From: Candidatus Rhodoferax odensensis
Lineage (GTDB): Bacteria; Pseudomonadota; Gammaproteobacteria; Burkholderiales; Burkholderiaceae_C
Length of the DNA stretch: 64,000 nucleotides
Reading direction: 5' to 3'
Assembly: GCA_016718405.1 (NCBI GenBank)
Contig: JADKDJ010000005.1
Span: 1 to 64,000 of the forward strand
The notes under the pieces are model-generated. The model was given only the letters and a program-made list of their open reading frames with translations. It searched no databases and had not been told where the DNA came from. Below are positions 1 through 10,614 of this stretch, one piece after another (the first letter of the stretch is position 1; each line of letters begins with the position of its first letter). The translations under genes and the position numbers were made by a program.

Positions 1-935
1 GGGGCTGAGACCCTATGCGCAGGTCACCGGCCTGGGTGAGTACCCGACCGAGGACGATGCCCGGACGACTGCGATGCGCGCGAGGTGATGGACAAGCTCG
101 AATTGGGATGTGGACGCCCGCCGCCGTAGCCTCGCGGAGCCGGCGTATGACGAGCAGGAACTGATGGGCCTGGTGCCGGCCGATGATCGCGAACCCTGCC
201 GCGATGTGCGAGGTAATGGCAGCGCATGGTCGATGGCTCGGACTTTCTCGAATTCAAGGCCCAGTATGCGGCGGGAGACGATGTGCGGTCACGCCCGCAT
301 CCACGCGTCGAATTGGGTGGGCATTCTGGGCCTCACAACAACGGCCCGACCACCGCAATGGCTCGGCCAAGGCGGCGCAGTTCATCCAGTTGTGCGACCA
401 GAGCGGCACGCCTTTGGTTTTTTTGCAGAACACCACGGGTTGCATGGTCGGCTCGGTGGCCGAGCGCAGCGGCGCCATTAAAATCGGCTTTCCAAGATGA
501 TCCAGGCGGTGGGCAATGCACGGGTGCCCAAGTTCACGATCCGTGTTGGGCGGCTCCTTTGTGCGGGCAACTACGGCATGTGTGGTCGTGGTTTTGATCC
601 GCGTTTTCATCTTCCCTTGGCCACGCGCGCACGCGTCCGTGATGGGCGGCGCGAAACCAGCGCCAAGGTGATGGACATCGTCAACCGCGCCAAGATCGAG
701 CGCAGTGGCTTGGCGGCGCTTAACGAAGAAGCGCTGAAAGCCATGTCCGACGGCCTGCGCCAGCGCCTGACCAAAGAGATCGTCGGGAAGGTTTGGCACC
801 GCCCATCTGGCCCAGGACGACGGCACCTCACCGACCCGCGCGACACGCGCCGCCTGCTGGGCGGTGACGGCGCTGGCAGCTGAGGCGCAGGCGCGAGCGC
901 TGCACCCCAACACCTTTGGCGTGGCGCGCATGTGA
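1..935 (+). pseudogene. Acyl-CoA carboxylase, carboxyltransferase (beta) subunit; AtuC/geranyl-CoA carboxylase-like, 5' partial, many frameshifts
   Basis: This is the 3' part of a biotin-dependent acyl-CoA carboxylase carboxyltransferase subunit, which moves the carboxyl group from carboxybiotin to a branched enoyl-CoA. The protein can only be read by hopping frames. Recognisable blocks in order are AKAAQFIQLCDQSGTPLVF, an NTTG loop, VGSVAERSGAIK, GNYGMCGRGFDPRF, VMDIVNRAKIERSG and DPRDTRRLLG, ending VARM-stop at 935. These are the usual landmarks of methylcrotonyl/geranyl-CoA carboxylase beta chains. The start lies outside the window. At least six frame changes occur within 900 bases. The downstream order (dehydrogenase, hydratase, alpha chain) matches atuCDEF, so a geranyl-CoA-type substrate is inferred; methylcrotonyl-CoA is the alternative. 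Damage from consensus error seems likelier than true decay. Confidence 0.75.
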
Positions 936-993
936 GCCATGCGCAAACCACCGAAATACCTCGGCCCCCTTGTCGCCAGGCCACACTTCTCGC

Positions 994-1076
994 CGTCATC
1001 GCGAGGCCGAAGGGCCGTGGCGATCCACTGTCGCCTGCCAACCACCATGGATTGCCGCGCTGCGCTCGCAATGACG
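994..1076. repeat. MITE-like intergenic palindromic repeat
   Basis: An imperfect inverted repeat fills the gap between the carboxylase beta chain and the acyl-CoA dehydrogenase. The left end reads CGTCATCGCGAG and continues to GATCCA. The right end is TGGATTGCC through CTCGCAATGACG, which is the complement of the left with a few changes and indels. Elements with CGTCATTGCGAG termini are a recurrent dispersed palindrome in bacterial genomes (recalled, not searched). No coding capacity is seen. It could form a long hairpin in the transcript between the two genes. Confidence 0.65.
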
Positions 1077-1104
1077 AATCGACCTACCTCCACGAAGGAA
1101 GCCC

Positions 1105-2245
1105 ATGAAGTTCACCCCTGAACACGAACAAATTTCGACACCGTGCAAGTTTGTCGCCAACGAGATCAACCCGCATCTTCCGGCGTGGAGGGCGGCGGGC
1201 CAGTTCCCCGCGCACCAGGTGTTCAAGAAGATGGGCGATCTGGGGCTGCTGGGTGTCAGGTACCCACCCGAACACGCGGTGGCATGGGCCTGGACTTCAG
1301 CCACTCGATGGTGATGGCCGAGGCGCTGGGTGAATGCAACGGGGTGGTGTGCCGATGGCCATTGGTGTGCAGACCGAATATGTACCCGGCGCTGGCGCGC
1401 TTTGGCTCGGATGAGTTGCGCCGTGAATTCCTCGCGCCGAGTCACCGCGGGTGCAGGGTCGGCTGTATTGGCGTGAGCGAGGTCGGTGGCGGTCCGATGG
1501 GCCGCGCTCAAGACCACGGCGCGCAAGGATGGTGCTGACTCTGTGATCAATTGGCCCAAGATGTGGATCACCAACGGCATGCAGGCCGACTGGTGCCGCC
1601 TGCTGGCCAACACCTCCGAGGGCGAGTGCACAAGAAGAAAGTCGCTGATCCCAAGGTGCGTCTGGACAGCCCGGGCGTCACGCGCCAGAAGATCGAGAAG
1701 ATCGGCGATGCATTCCAGCGACACGGCGCAACTGTTTTTTGACAACGTGCGCGTGCCGCAGCGCAACTTGATTGGGCAGGAGGGCATGGGCTTCATGTTC
1801 CAGACTGCAGTTCGGGGAGGAGCCCTCTACGGCGCGGCTGGCTGCCTGCGGCCGCTGGACCGTCTGATTGACCAGACCATCGATTACACGCGCCAACGCC
1901 AGACCTTTGGCAAACCGATCCTGCACAACCTGGTGCACTTCCGCCTTGGCCGAGTTGCGCACCGAGGTGGAAGCCCTGCGCGCCCGACTTACCGCGCCGT
2001 GAATTCCTATGTCTCCGGCAAAGATGTCGCAAGCTGGCCTCGATGGCCAAGCTCAAGGCCGAGCGCCTGAGCCGCGAGGTGGCCGACAGTTGTTTGCGGT
2101 ACTGGGGCGGCATGGGCTTCACGGCCGATAACCCGATCTCGCAGGCCTACCGCGACGGGCGGCTGATTCCATCGGCGGCGGCGCCGACGAGATCGCGCTG
2201 GGCATCATCTGCAAACTCGAAGGCACGTTGCCGGGCAAGGTTTGA
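1105..2245 (+). pseudogene. Acyl-CoA dehydrogenase, AtuD/citronellyl-CoA dehydrogenase-like, many frameshifts
   Basis: Flavin-dependent acyl-CoA dehydrogenase that would introduce the 2,3 double bond in a branched acyl-CoA. It starts at ATG 1105 (MKFTPEHEQI) after an AAGGAAG ribosome site. Family blocks appear in order across shifting frames: KFVANEINPHLP, FKKMGDLGLLGVRYP, MVMAEALGE, GCIGVSEVGGG, MWITNGMQADW, SSDTAQLFFDNVRVPQRNLIGQEGMGFMFQ, DYTRQRQTFGKPILHN, AKLKAERLSREVADSC, YWGGMGFTADNPISQAYRDGRL, ending EGTLPGKV-stop at 2245. Full length would be about 385 residues, normal for the family. Indels recur roughly every 60-150 bases, together with apparent substitutions against the family consensus, so no single frame encodes the protein. 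Position between carboxylase beta and hydratase matches atuD. Confidence 0.8.
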
Positions 2246-2257
2246 GCGGTATCATCG

Positions 2258-3155
2258 ATGAGCGACACGAACCCCCACGCGAACGAGTCGATGGCGACAT
2301 ACGAGACACTGGCAACCCGGCGAGAGGGCGCGGTGCCACGTCATTGAACCGCCCCGAGAGCCGCAATGCCATGTCGCTGCGCATGGTGCAGGAATTGCAA
2401 ACCGTGCTGCAGCAAGCAGAGCAGGGCGGCGCGGTGCGGGTGCTGGTGCTGCGCGGTGCTGGTGGCCATTTCTGTGCTGGCGGCGACTTGAAGGACATGG
2501 CGGCGGCCCGTGATGCGCGCCATGCAGGAGCCCGTGGCGTCGGCGCAGGGCGCGCCAACGCCGACCCGGTGGCCGAGGTCAATGCCGCTTCGGTGAGCTG
2601 TGGTGGCCTACGCCAACACGCCGTTGGCCCTGTGGCGGTGACCGAAGCACCGTGATGGGTGGCGGCTTTGGTCTGGCCTGTGTGGCCGATGTGACACTGG
2701 CCTGCACCTCGGTGGTGTTCCGACTGCCCGAGACCAGCCTGGGCGTGGTGCCCGCGCAGATCGCACCTTTCTGGTGGAGCGCTTGGGGTACTCACAGGCC
2801 GCGGCTGGCCGTGACCGGGGGACGCTGGCGGCGGCCGAGGCGCTGCGTCCGGCTGGTTCATGCCGTGCACGAGCCCGACCAATTGGACGAGCGCTACAGC
2901 GGTGTTGGCCGACATCCGGGTTGTGCACCGGGCGCACTGGCGGCCACCAAGGCCCTGGTCATGCCGAAGGCGCGCTGGAGTCCGGCGGCTGAACTGGTGG
3001 CCCACGCCGCTGCGGTGTTCTCGCACGCCGTGCAAAGCAGCGAGGGCATGGAAGGCACGACGGCCTTTCTTCAAAAAGCGCAAACCAAACTGGGCCTGCA
3101 TGAGTTCTTCCAAAGCCCGAGTGAACGCAGGAAGTCCGGGGGGCAGGGCGCTTGA
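2258..3155 (+). pseudogene. Enoyl-CoA hydratase/isomerase, AtuE-like (isohexenylglutaconyl- or methylglutaconyl-CoA hydratase), frameshifted
   Basis: Crotonase-superfamily hydratase that would add water to the carboxylated enoyl-CoA. The likely start is ATG 2258 (MSDTNPHANES), 12 bases after the dehydrogenase stop. Reading breaks near 2340, moves to a frame with LNRPESRNAMSLRMVQEL and the oxyanion-hole segment GHFCAGGDLKDM, then near 2640 moves again to MGGGFGLACVADVTLA and LPETSLGVVPAQIAPF. Near the 3' end a KRKPNWA-like C-terminus is visible in another frame, so the true stop may be near 3103 rather than the in-frame stop at 3155. Length and blocks fit the hydratases that sit between carboxylase subunits. 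It is third in the atuCDEF-like order. Leucine-pathway LiuC is the alternative reading. Confidence 0.75.
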
Positions 3156-3362
3156 GGTAGGTAAAGGAGGAGGCCGCGCAGCGGTCGGGACACGGGGCAA
3201 AGCGCTGCGCCCAGACGTATTCAGAGGTGTTCGATGTTTAAGAACGAAGGACAAAATTCTCATCGCCAATCGGGGTGACCAGCCGCGTAGCGGCGAGCGG
3301 CGAAAGCCACATTGCATGTCGCGCAGCTAACGCAGGCGATTGCACCCCGATGGAGGTACAGC

Positions 3363-5307
<1,945 letters not shown>

Positions 5308-5377
5308 TCACTTCAGGACAGGGCTGGCTCACTTCGTGTAGCCGCGGTCTGTCCCGCAACGCTACAGCAAAGGAAAC

Positions 5378-6253
5378 ATGATGGACAAAGCAATTCTGAC
5401 CTGCGCGCTGACCGGCGTGCTGACCAACCCCAAGCAGTATCCAGTGCCGGTGACGCCGGCCCAGATGGCGGCGCAGGCGCGTGAGGCGTTCAACGCCGGG
5501 GCCTCCATCATGCACGTGCACGTGCGCATGCAAGACGAGGGCATGGGGCACATGCCCTCGTGGGACCCCGATGTGGCCGAGGCGGTGGTCGGTGCCATCC
5601 GCGCGGCCTGTCCGGGTGTCATCATCAACCTCACCACCGGCGTGGTGGGCAAGGACATTTCTGGCCCGCTGGCGTGCATTCGCCGTGTCAAGCCGGAGAT
5701 TGCCGCCTGCAACGCAGGCAGTTTGAACTACCTGAAGATCAAGGATGACGGCCAGTGGGCCTGGCCGCCGATGGTGTTCGACAACCCGGTCTCCAAGGTA
5801 CAGCAGTTCCTGGATGTGATGACCGAGTGCCACGTGCACCCGGAGTTTGAATGCTTCGACGTCGGCATCGTGCGCGCCGTCGGCATGTACCTCAAGGCCG
5901 GCATGCTCAAGCCCGAGATGGGTCGCGCGGAGTACAACCTGGTGATGGGCGTCGCCTCCGGCATGCCCTGCGACGCCGATCTGCTGGCGCTGCTGCCCCG
6001 CTGGATGGCGCCGGGCAGTGTGTGGCAAAGCACCCTGATTGGTCGCGCGGAGATCTGGCCGGTGCACCAGGCCACCGCCGAGCTGGGTGGCATGCTGCGT
6101 ACCGGCCTGGAAGACACCTTTTATTTGCCAAACGGTGATCGGGCGGGGGGCAACGGGGTGCTGATCGAGGCACTGGCTCAATGCGCCCAGCGCGCCGGCC
6201 GCGCCATTGCCGGCCCGGCTGAAGCGCGAACCATGCTGGGCCTGCGCGCCTGA
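5378..6253 (+). CDS. BKACE family enzyme (DUF849, 3-keto-5-aminohexanoate cleavage protein-like)
   Basis: A 291-residue, frame-intact member of the beta-keto acid cleavage enzyme family. These zinc enzymes condense a beta-keto acid with acetyl-CoA and split it to acetoacetate and a new CoA ester. The N-terminal ILTCALTGVLTNP strand, the zinc-binding HVHVR at about residue 47, INLTTG near 87 and the late WQSTLIGRAEIWPVHQATAELGGMLRTGLEDTFYL block are classic. AAAGGA precedes the double start ATGATG, so residue 1 or 2 may initiate. It sits 70 bases after the carboxylase alpha chain and before an acyl-CoA ligase, so it probably works on a keto acid from this pathway. The exact substrate cannot be read from sequence. 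Confidence 0.9.
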   Translation: MMDKAILTCALTGVLTNPKQYPVPVTPAQMAAQAREAFNAGASIMHVHVRMQDEGMGHMPSWDPDVAEAVVGAIRAACPGVIINLTTGVVGKDISGPLACIRRVKPEIAACNAGSLNYLKIKDDGQWAWPPMVFDNPVSKVQQFLDVMTECHVHPEFECFDVGIVRAVGMYLKAGMLKPEMGRAEYNLVMGVASGMPCDADLLALLPRWMAPGSVWQSTLIGRAEIWPVHQATAELGGMLRTGLEDTFYLPNGDRAGGNGVLIEALAQCAQRAGRAIAGPAEARTMLGLRA

Positions 6254-6344
6254 CGCCGCACCGATTGATTCCGGGCCGCCCAAGAGGGCGGTGATATTGG
6301 TTGAAACGCGGCGCGCAACACAGCGCAAACGCAAGGAGAGCGTA

Positions 6345-8170
6345 GTGTCAGTCACCTCGACCCCCCCAGTGAACATTGCAGGCGTCGAATTCGTTTGCAC
6401 ACCGCAGCGCCTTCTGCAGACCGCCCAGCGACTGGGCGGCGCCGCGGCCTACCATGTGCGTGGCGAGCAGGGCTGGCAAGCGACCAATTGGACCGACTAT
6501 GCACAGCAGGTGCAGTGCGCGGCACGCGCGCTGGTGGCGCTGGGCGTCAAGCCCGGCGACGCTGTCTGCGTGCTGGGCTTCAACCGCCCCGGAGTGGATC
6601 ATCATGGACCAGGCCGCGATGATGGTCGGTGCGGTGGCGGCCGGCATTTACTGGACCAGCGCTGCCAGCGAGGTTTCGTACATCATCGACCACAGCGGCT
6701 GCTCGGTGCTGCTGGCCGAGAACGACGCGCAGTGGGCCAAAGTGGCGCAATGCCGCGCCGAACTGCCCCGCTTGCGCCGCGTGGTGATGATGCGTGGCGC
6801 CACAGCCGACGACGACCTGCAGCTTGCGTGGAACGACTTCATGGCGCTGGGCGAGGCGCGCCATCAGGCCGAGGTGGACCGTCGCCTGGCGGCGCTGCGC
6901 CCCGACGATTTGGGCACGCTGATCTACACCTCGGGCACCACCGGTGCGCCCAAGGCGGTGATGCTGTCTCACGGCAACCTGTCGTGGACCTCAGTGGCCT
7001 TGACGGCAGCTTTTGGCGCCAACCCGACCGATCGGCTGATCTCCTACCTGCCGTTGGCGCACGTGGCAGAGCAATTGGGTGCCATCCACAACCATGTGAA
7101 CGCTGGTTATGCCCTGTACTTTGCGCGCAGCATCGAGTCGCTGGGCGAGCATTTGGCTGAAGTTCGGCCGACCATTTTCTTCGGTGTGCCACGTGTCTGG
7201 GAGAAGATGCACGTTGGTATTGCCAACAAACTGGCATCGGCCACGGGCGTCAAGGCCAGGCTGGCGCACTGGGCGTTGACTGTGGGTCAACGCTGGCACG
7301 CGGGCCTGCTCGCCGGCAAACCGGCTGGTGTGGCGCTGCGGGTGCAGAAGGCGCTGGCTTCCCGGCTGGTTCACCAGAAGGTCCAGAAAGCGCTGGGACT
7401 TGATCAGGCGCGACTGATGATCTCCGCCGCTGCGCCGATCGCTCCCGAGAACCTGCAGTTCTTCACCGGACTTGATTTGCTGATCCGCGAGGTCTATGGC
7501 CAGTCGGAGGACTGCGGCCCCACCTCCATCAGCCTGGCCGGTTCGACCCGTATTGGCGCGGTGGGCAAGCCGCTGGCGGGCACGCAGGTGCGCGTGGCCG
7601 ACGATGGCGAAATCCTGGTGCGCGGCCCGCACGTGTTTCAGGGCTACATGGGGGCGGCCCGAAGACACCGCCGCGACGCTGGTGGACGGCTGGCTGCACT
7701 CAGGGGATCTGGGGCATTTCGATGAAGACGGCTACCTGTACGTGTCGGGCCGCAAGAAAGACCTGCTCATCACCTCGGGCGGCAAGAATATCTCGCCGGC
7801 CAACATCGAAGCCGCGTTGATGGACTTGCCCCTGGTCGAGCACGCTGTGGTGTGCGGCGATAGGCGGCACTTCCTGAGCGCGCTGCTGACGCTCAAGCCG
7901 GACGTCCTGCAACAGTTCCTGGAGCGCGCCGCGCTGGTCGCCATGCCGTTGGAGCAGGCGTGTCGGCATCCCCTGGTGCTGGCAGAGCTGCAAGCGGGTA
8001 TCGACCACGTGAACCAGCATCAGGCCCGTGTCGCGTGGATACGCAAATTCACGGTGCTGGCCGAGCCTTTGTCGATTGAGGCCGGGGCGTTGACCGCTAC
8101 CATGAAGATCAAGCGCAAGGTGGTGATCGACCGTTACCGAGAGCAGGTCGAGGCGATGTATCGGGATTGA
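6345..8170 (+). pseudogene. AMP-forming acyl-CoA synthetase (long-chain type), two frameshifts
   Basis: Adenylate-forming ligase that would activate a carboxylic acid to its CoA thioester, the usual first step for the cluster's substrate. It starts at GTG 6345 (VSVTSTPPVNIAG) behind a clear AAGGAG six bases upstream. Landmarks are the P-loop-like YTSGTTGAPKAVMLSHGN near 6925, the LPLAHVAEQL and FFGVPRVWEKM blocks of the FAA1/bubblegum type, YGQSEDCGPTSIS near 7495, and the C-terminal DLGHFDEDGYLYVSGRKKDLLITSGGKN block. The frame changes near 6590 (a CCCCGG run) and near 7650 (a GGGGG run). Repaired length is about 608 residues, normal for the family. Both breaks sit in homopolymers, so base-calling error is plausible. 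The GMC oxidoreductase follows closely. Confidence 0.83.
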
Positions 8171-8182
8171 CCGGTGGCCGCC

Positions 8183-9781
8183 ATGGAATGGGATGTCGTT
8201 ATCGTCGGCAGCGGTTTTGGCGGCTCGGTCAGTGCCTTGCGCATGGCCGAGAAGGGCTACCGTGTGCTGGTGGTGGAGCAGGGACGGCATGTCAGCCAGG
8301 ACGACCTGGCTGCCGCCGGTGAGGACCCGAAGCGTCTGTTGCGCATGCCTGCGTTGGGCCTGCGGCGGGGGTTTTTTGCGCAGGAGGTCTATCGGCACGT
8401 CAGCCTGGTGCGCGGCATCGCGGTGGGGGGCGGCAGTGTGGTGTGGGCGGCGGTCATGCTGGAGCCCAAGCAGGCCTTCTACGACGACCCGGCCTGGAGC
8501 CGCTTGCCCCGGCGCGACTGGCGCCACGAACTGGCCCCGCACTACGCGACGGCCAGTCGAATGCTCGGATTGACCTCCAATCCGCGTCAAACGCAGCAAG
8601 ACCAATGGCTGCGTGAGACGGCAAGAGAACTGGGTGTCGAGGACAGTTATGGCCCGGTGACGCAGGCGATCTTCTTTGGCGATGCCGAGCGTGAGCAAGC
8701 CGATCCTTTCTTTGGAGGTGCCGGGCCGAGCCGGCGAGGCTGCACCTTTTGCGCGCGTTGTGCCACCGGCTGCGCGCAGGGCGCCAAGAACTCGTTGGAC
8801 AAGAATTACCTGCATCTGGCGCAGGGCCTTGGCGCGTCGATCCTGGCCGAACGCCGGGTTCAACGCATCACGCCGCTGGGTGGCGCTGCTGGGGGCTATC
8901 GCCTGGAATTGATGCATCCCTGGGATGCCAGCGTGCCGCCCCAGACGCTCACTGCCAGCAAGGTCATCGTCGCGGCCGGCGTGGTTGGCACACTGGAGCT
9001 GCTGCTGGCCTGCCGCGACCGCTACCGGACCTTGCCGAACCTGTCGCCCGCGCTCGGGCAGCACGTGCGCACCAACAGCGAGAGCATTCTGCCGGTGACA
9101 GCGCGCGATCCGACTACCGACGTGAGTGATGGCGCTACCATTTCAAGCCATTTCTACATCGGCCCCTCGCACGTCACGCAGAATCGCTTTTCACCTTCGC
9201 ACCGCATCTTGCGCTGGCAAACCGGACCGCTGGTAAGCGATCCGGTACCCTGGCGCAGGGCGTTGCGCACGGTGTGGCAGTTCGCCATGCATCCACTGGA
9301 GGCGACGATCTCCATGCGTGCCGGGCGGCGCTGGTCGGCGCGCACCTCGCTGTTGACGGTAATGCAGACCGCCGACAACCAGCTGGCCTTTGACTACGGT
9401 CGCAGCGCGTTGCGCGGTTTTCGCTGGGGCCTGCGCTCACGCGTGCCGGCGCAGGAAACACGCGCGCCGTCCTACCTGCCGCAGGCCAATCACATCGCGT
9501 CGGTGTTTGCCAAAATCAGTGGCGGCGTGGCTGGCAACGCCTTGCTGGAGTCGATCGGAAACGCCTCGATGACGGCACATGTGCTGGGCGGATGTGTGAT
9601 GGGTGGTTCGGCCGCCGATGGCGTGATTGACGAACGCCACCAGGTATTCGGCTATCCCGGACTGTATGTGGTGGACGCCTCGGCCATTCCCGCCAATGTC
9701 GGCGTCAACCCCAGCCTGACCATCACGGCCATGGCCGAGCGGGCGATGGCGCTGATGCCGACCTGTCATGCAGGACACTAA
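8183..9781 (+). CDS. GMC-family FAD-dependent oxidoreductase with a CxxCxxCxxxC motif
   Basis: Glucose-methanol-choline type flavoprotein of about 532 residues. The N-terminal VVIVGSGFGGSVSALRMAEKG is the dinucleotide-binding motif, and the C-terminus has the family block GLYVVDASAIPANVGVNPSLTITAMAERA with HVLGGCVMG just before it. A four-cysteine motif (CTFCARCATGC) at about residues 188-198, followed by GAKNSLDKNYL, resembles the ferredoxin-like insert of cholesterol oxidase-type and large alcohol-oxidising GMC proteins. GTG at 8174 could add three residues, but ATG 8183 keeps the flavin motif near the start. Being last in the catabolic run suggests oxidation of an alcohol or sterol/terpene-like substrate, which is an inference. 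Confidence 0.88.
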   Translation: MEWDVVIVGSGFGGSVSALRMAEKGYRVLVVEQGRHVSQDDLAAAGEDPKRLLRMPALGLRRGFFAQEVYRHVSLVRGIAVGGGSVVWAAVMLEPKQAFYDDPAWSRLPRRDWRHELAPHYATASRMLGLTSNPRQTQQDQWLRETARELGVEDSYGPVTQAIFFGDAEREQADPFFGGAGPSRRGCTFCARCATGCAQGAKNSLDKNYLHLAQGLGASILAERRVQRITPLGGAAGGYRLELMHPWDASVPPQTLTASKVIVAAGVVGTLELLLACRDRYRTLPNLSPALGQHVRTNSESILPVTARDPTTDVSDGATISSHFYIGPSHVTQNRFSPSHRILRWQTGPLVSDPVPWRRALRTVWQFAMHPLEATISMRAGRRWSARTSLLTVMQTADNQLAFDYGRSALRGFRWGLRSRVPAQETRAPSYLPQANHIASVFAKISGGVAGNALLESIGNASMTAHVLGGCVMGGSAADGVIDERHQVFGYPGLYVVDASAIPANVGVNPSLTITAMAERAMALMPTCHAGH

Positions 9782-9844
9782 GCGATTGCGCACAGTCATT
9801 GCGCAAACGCCACGGAAGAGCCTGTGCGCAGAGCGTTCCGGCGT

Positions 9845-9872
9845 TTGGCGCGAGGGAACTTCATGCTATACT
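9845..9872 (+). promoter_or_regulatory. Sigma-70 promoter of tRNA-Arg
   Basis: A -35 TTGGCG (9845-9850), a 16-base spacer and an extended -10 TGCTATACT (TATACT at 9867-9872) sit 10 bases before the mature tRNA start. Confidence 0.55.
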
Positions 9873-9882
9873 TCAAAGCTTA

Positions 9883-9959
9883 GCGGCTGTAGCTCAGTTG
9901 GATAGAGTACTTGGCTACGAACCAAGGGGTCGTGGGTTCAATTCCTGCCAGCCGCACCA
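9883..9959 (+). tRNA. tRNA-Arg (anticodon ACG)
   Basis: A full cloverleaf can be folded. The acceptor GCGGCTG pairs with CAGCCGC, the D-arm is AGCTCAGTTGGATAGAG, the anticodon stem CTTGG/CCAAG encloses loop CTACGAA with anticodon ACG (inosine-modified, reads CGN), and the T-loop is GGTTCAATTCC. CCA is encoded at 9957-9959. The tRNA stands alone between the GMC oxidoreductase and greB, with its own promoter and terminator. Confidence 0.95.
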
Positions 9960-9966
9960 CAAAGTT

Positions 9967-10002
9967 GAGGCTTGCAATCGAAAGGTTGCAAGCCTCTTTC
10001 TT
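9967..10002 (+). terminator. Rho-independent terminator after tRNA-Arg
   Basis: An 11-base-pair perfect stem, GAGGCTTGCAA (9967-9977) against TTGCAAGCCTC (9986-9996), with an 8-base loop and a TTTCTT tail lies 8 bases after the tRNA CCA end. It separates the tRNA from greB. Confidence 0.85.
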
Positions 10003-10052
10003 CGTGTGCCGGCCCGTGCATTTGGTGCCGACGAAATCGACTTGAGTGTCCA

Positions 10053-10613
10053 ATGAACAAGGCTTTCACCCGGGAGACCGACGACGGTGATGACGAGGAC
10101 CAGGCGCTGCCACCATTGCCGGGCGGTGCCAAGAACTACATCTCGCCACTTGGGTATGCCAGGCTGCGCGCGGAGTTGTTGGACCTGATCGACACCGAGC
10201 GACCCAAGGTCGTGGAAATCGTGCATTGGGCCGCCAGCAACGGGGATCGGTCCGAGAATGGGGACTACATCTATGGCAAGAAGCGACTGCGCGAGATTGA
10301 TCGGCGTATCCGTTTCCTGACCAAGCGGCTGGAGATTGCCGAAGTCACCGACCCGAGCGTGCACCAGGGCGGCGACCAAGTGTTTTTCGGCGCCACGGTC
10401 ACCTATGAAGAGGACAGTGGCGTGCAGCGCACGGTGACCATTCTGGGCATCGACGAAGCCAACAGCGCGCTGGGCCAGGTCAGCTGGGTCTCACCGATTG
10501 CGCGCACCCTGCTCAAGTCACGGGTTGGCGACGTGCTGGCATTGCATACCCCGGCCGGTGCGGTGGAGATCGAAGTGCTGCAGGTCACCTACCCGGCGGC
10601 GGTATCGGGCTGA
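10053..10613 (+). CDS. greB: Transcription elongation factor GreB
   Basis: GreB rescues backtracked RNA polymerase by stimulating transcript cleavage through the secondary channel. The 186-residue protein starts at ATG 10053 (MNKAFTRE). It has the N-terminal coiled coil carrying WAASNGDRSENGDYIYGKKRLREIDRRIRFL, where the paired acidic residues at the tip would hold the catalytic magnesium. The C-terminal FKBP-like domain follows (FFGATVTYEEDSG, ILGIDEANSALGQVSWVSPIARTLL, GDVLALHTPAGAVEIEVL). The GreB type is favoured over GreA by the DYIYGKKRLREID signature. It faces the spoT gene convergently with one base between stop codons, so the two transcripts overlap at their ends. Confidence 0.95.
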   Translation: MNKAFTRETDDGDDEDQALPPLPGGAKNYISPLGYARLRAELLDLIDTERPKVVEIVHWAASNGDRSENGDYIYGKKRLREIDRRIRFLTKRLEIAEVTDPSVHQGGDQVFFGATVTYEEDSGVQRTVTILGIDEANSALGQVSWVSPIARTLLKSRVGDVLALHTPAGAVEIEVLQVTYPAAVSG

Positions 10614-10614
10614 T

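Noticed and set aside
254..1093. Long minus-strand open frame opposite the carboxylase beta fragment
   Set aside because: It has no family features and the conserved carboxylase blocks lie on the opposite strand; high G+C makes such shadows common.
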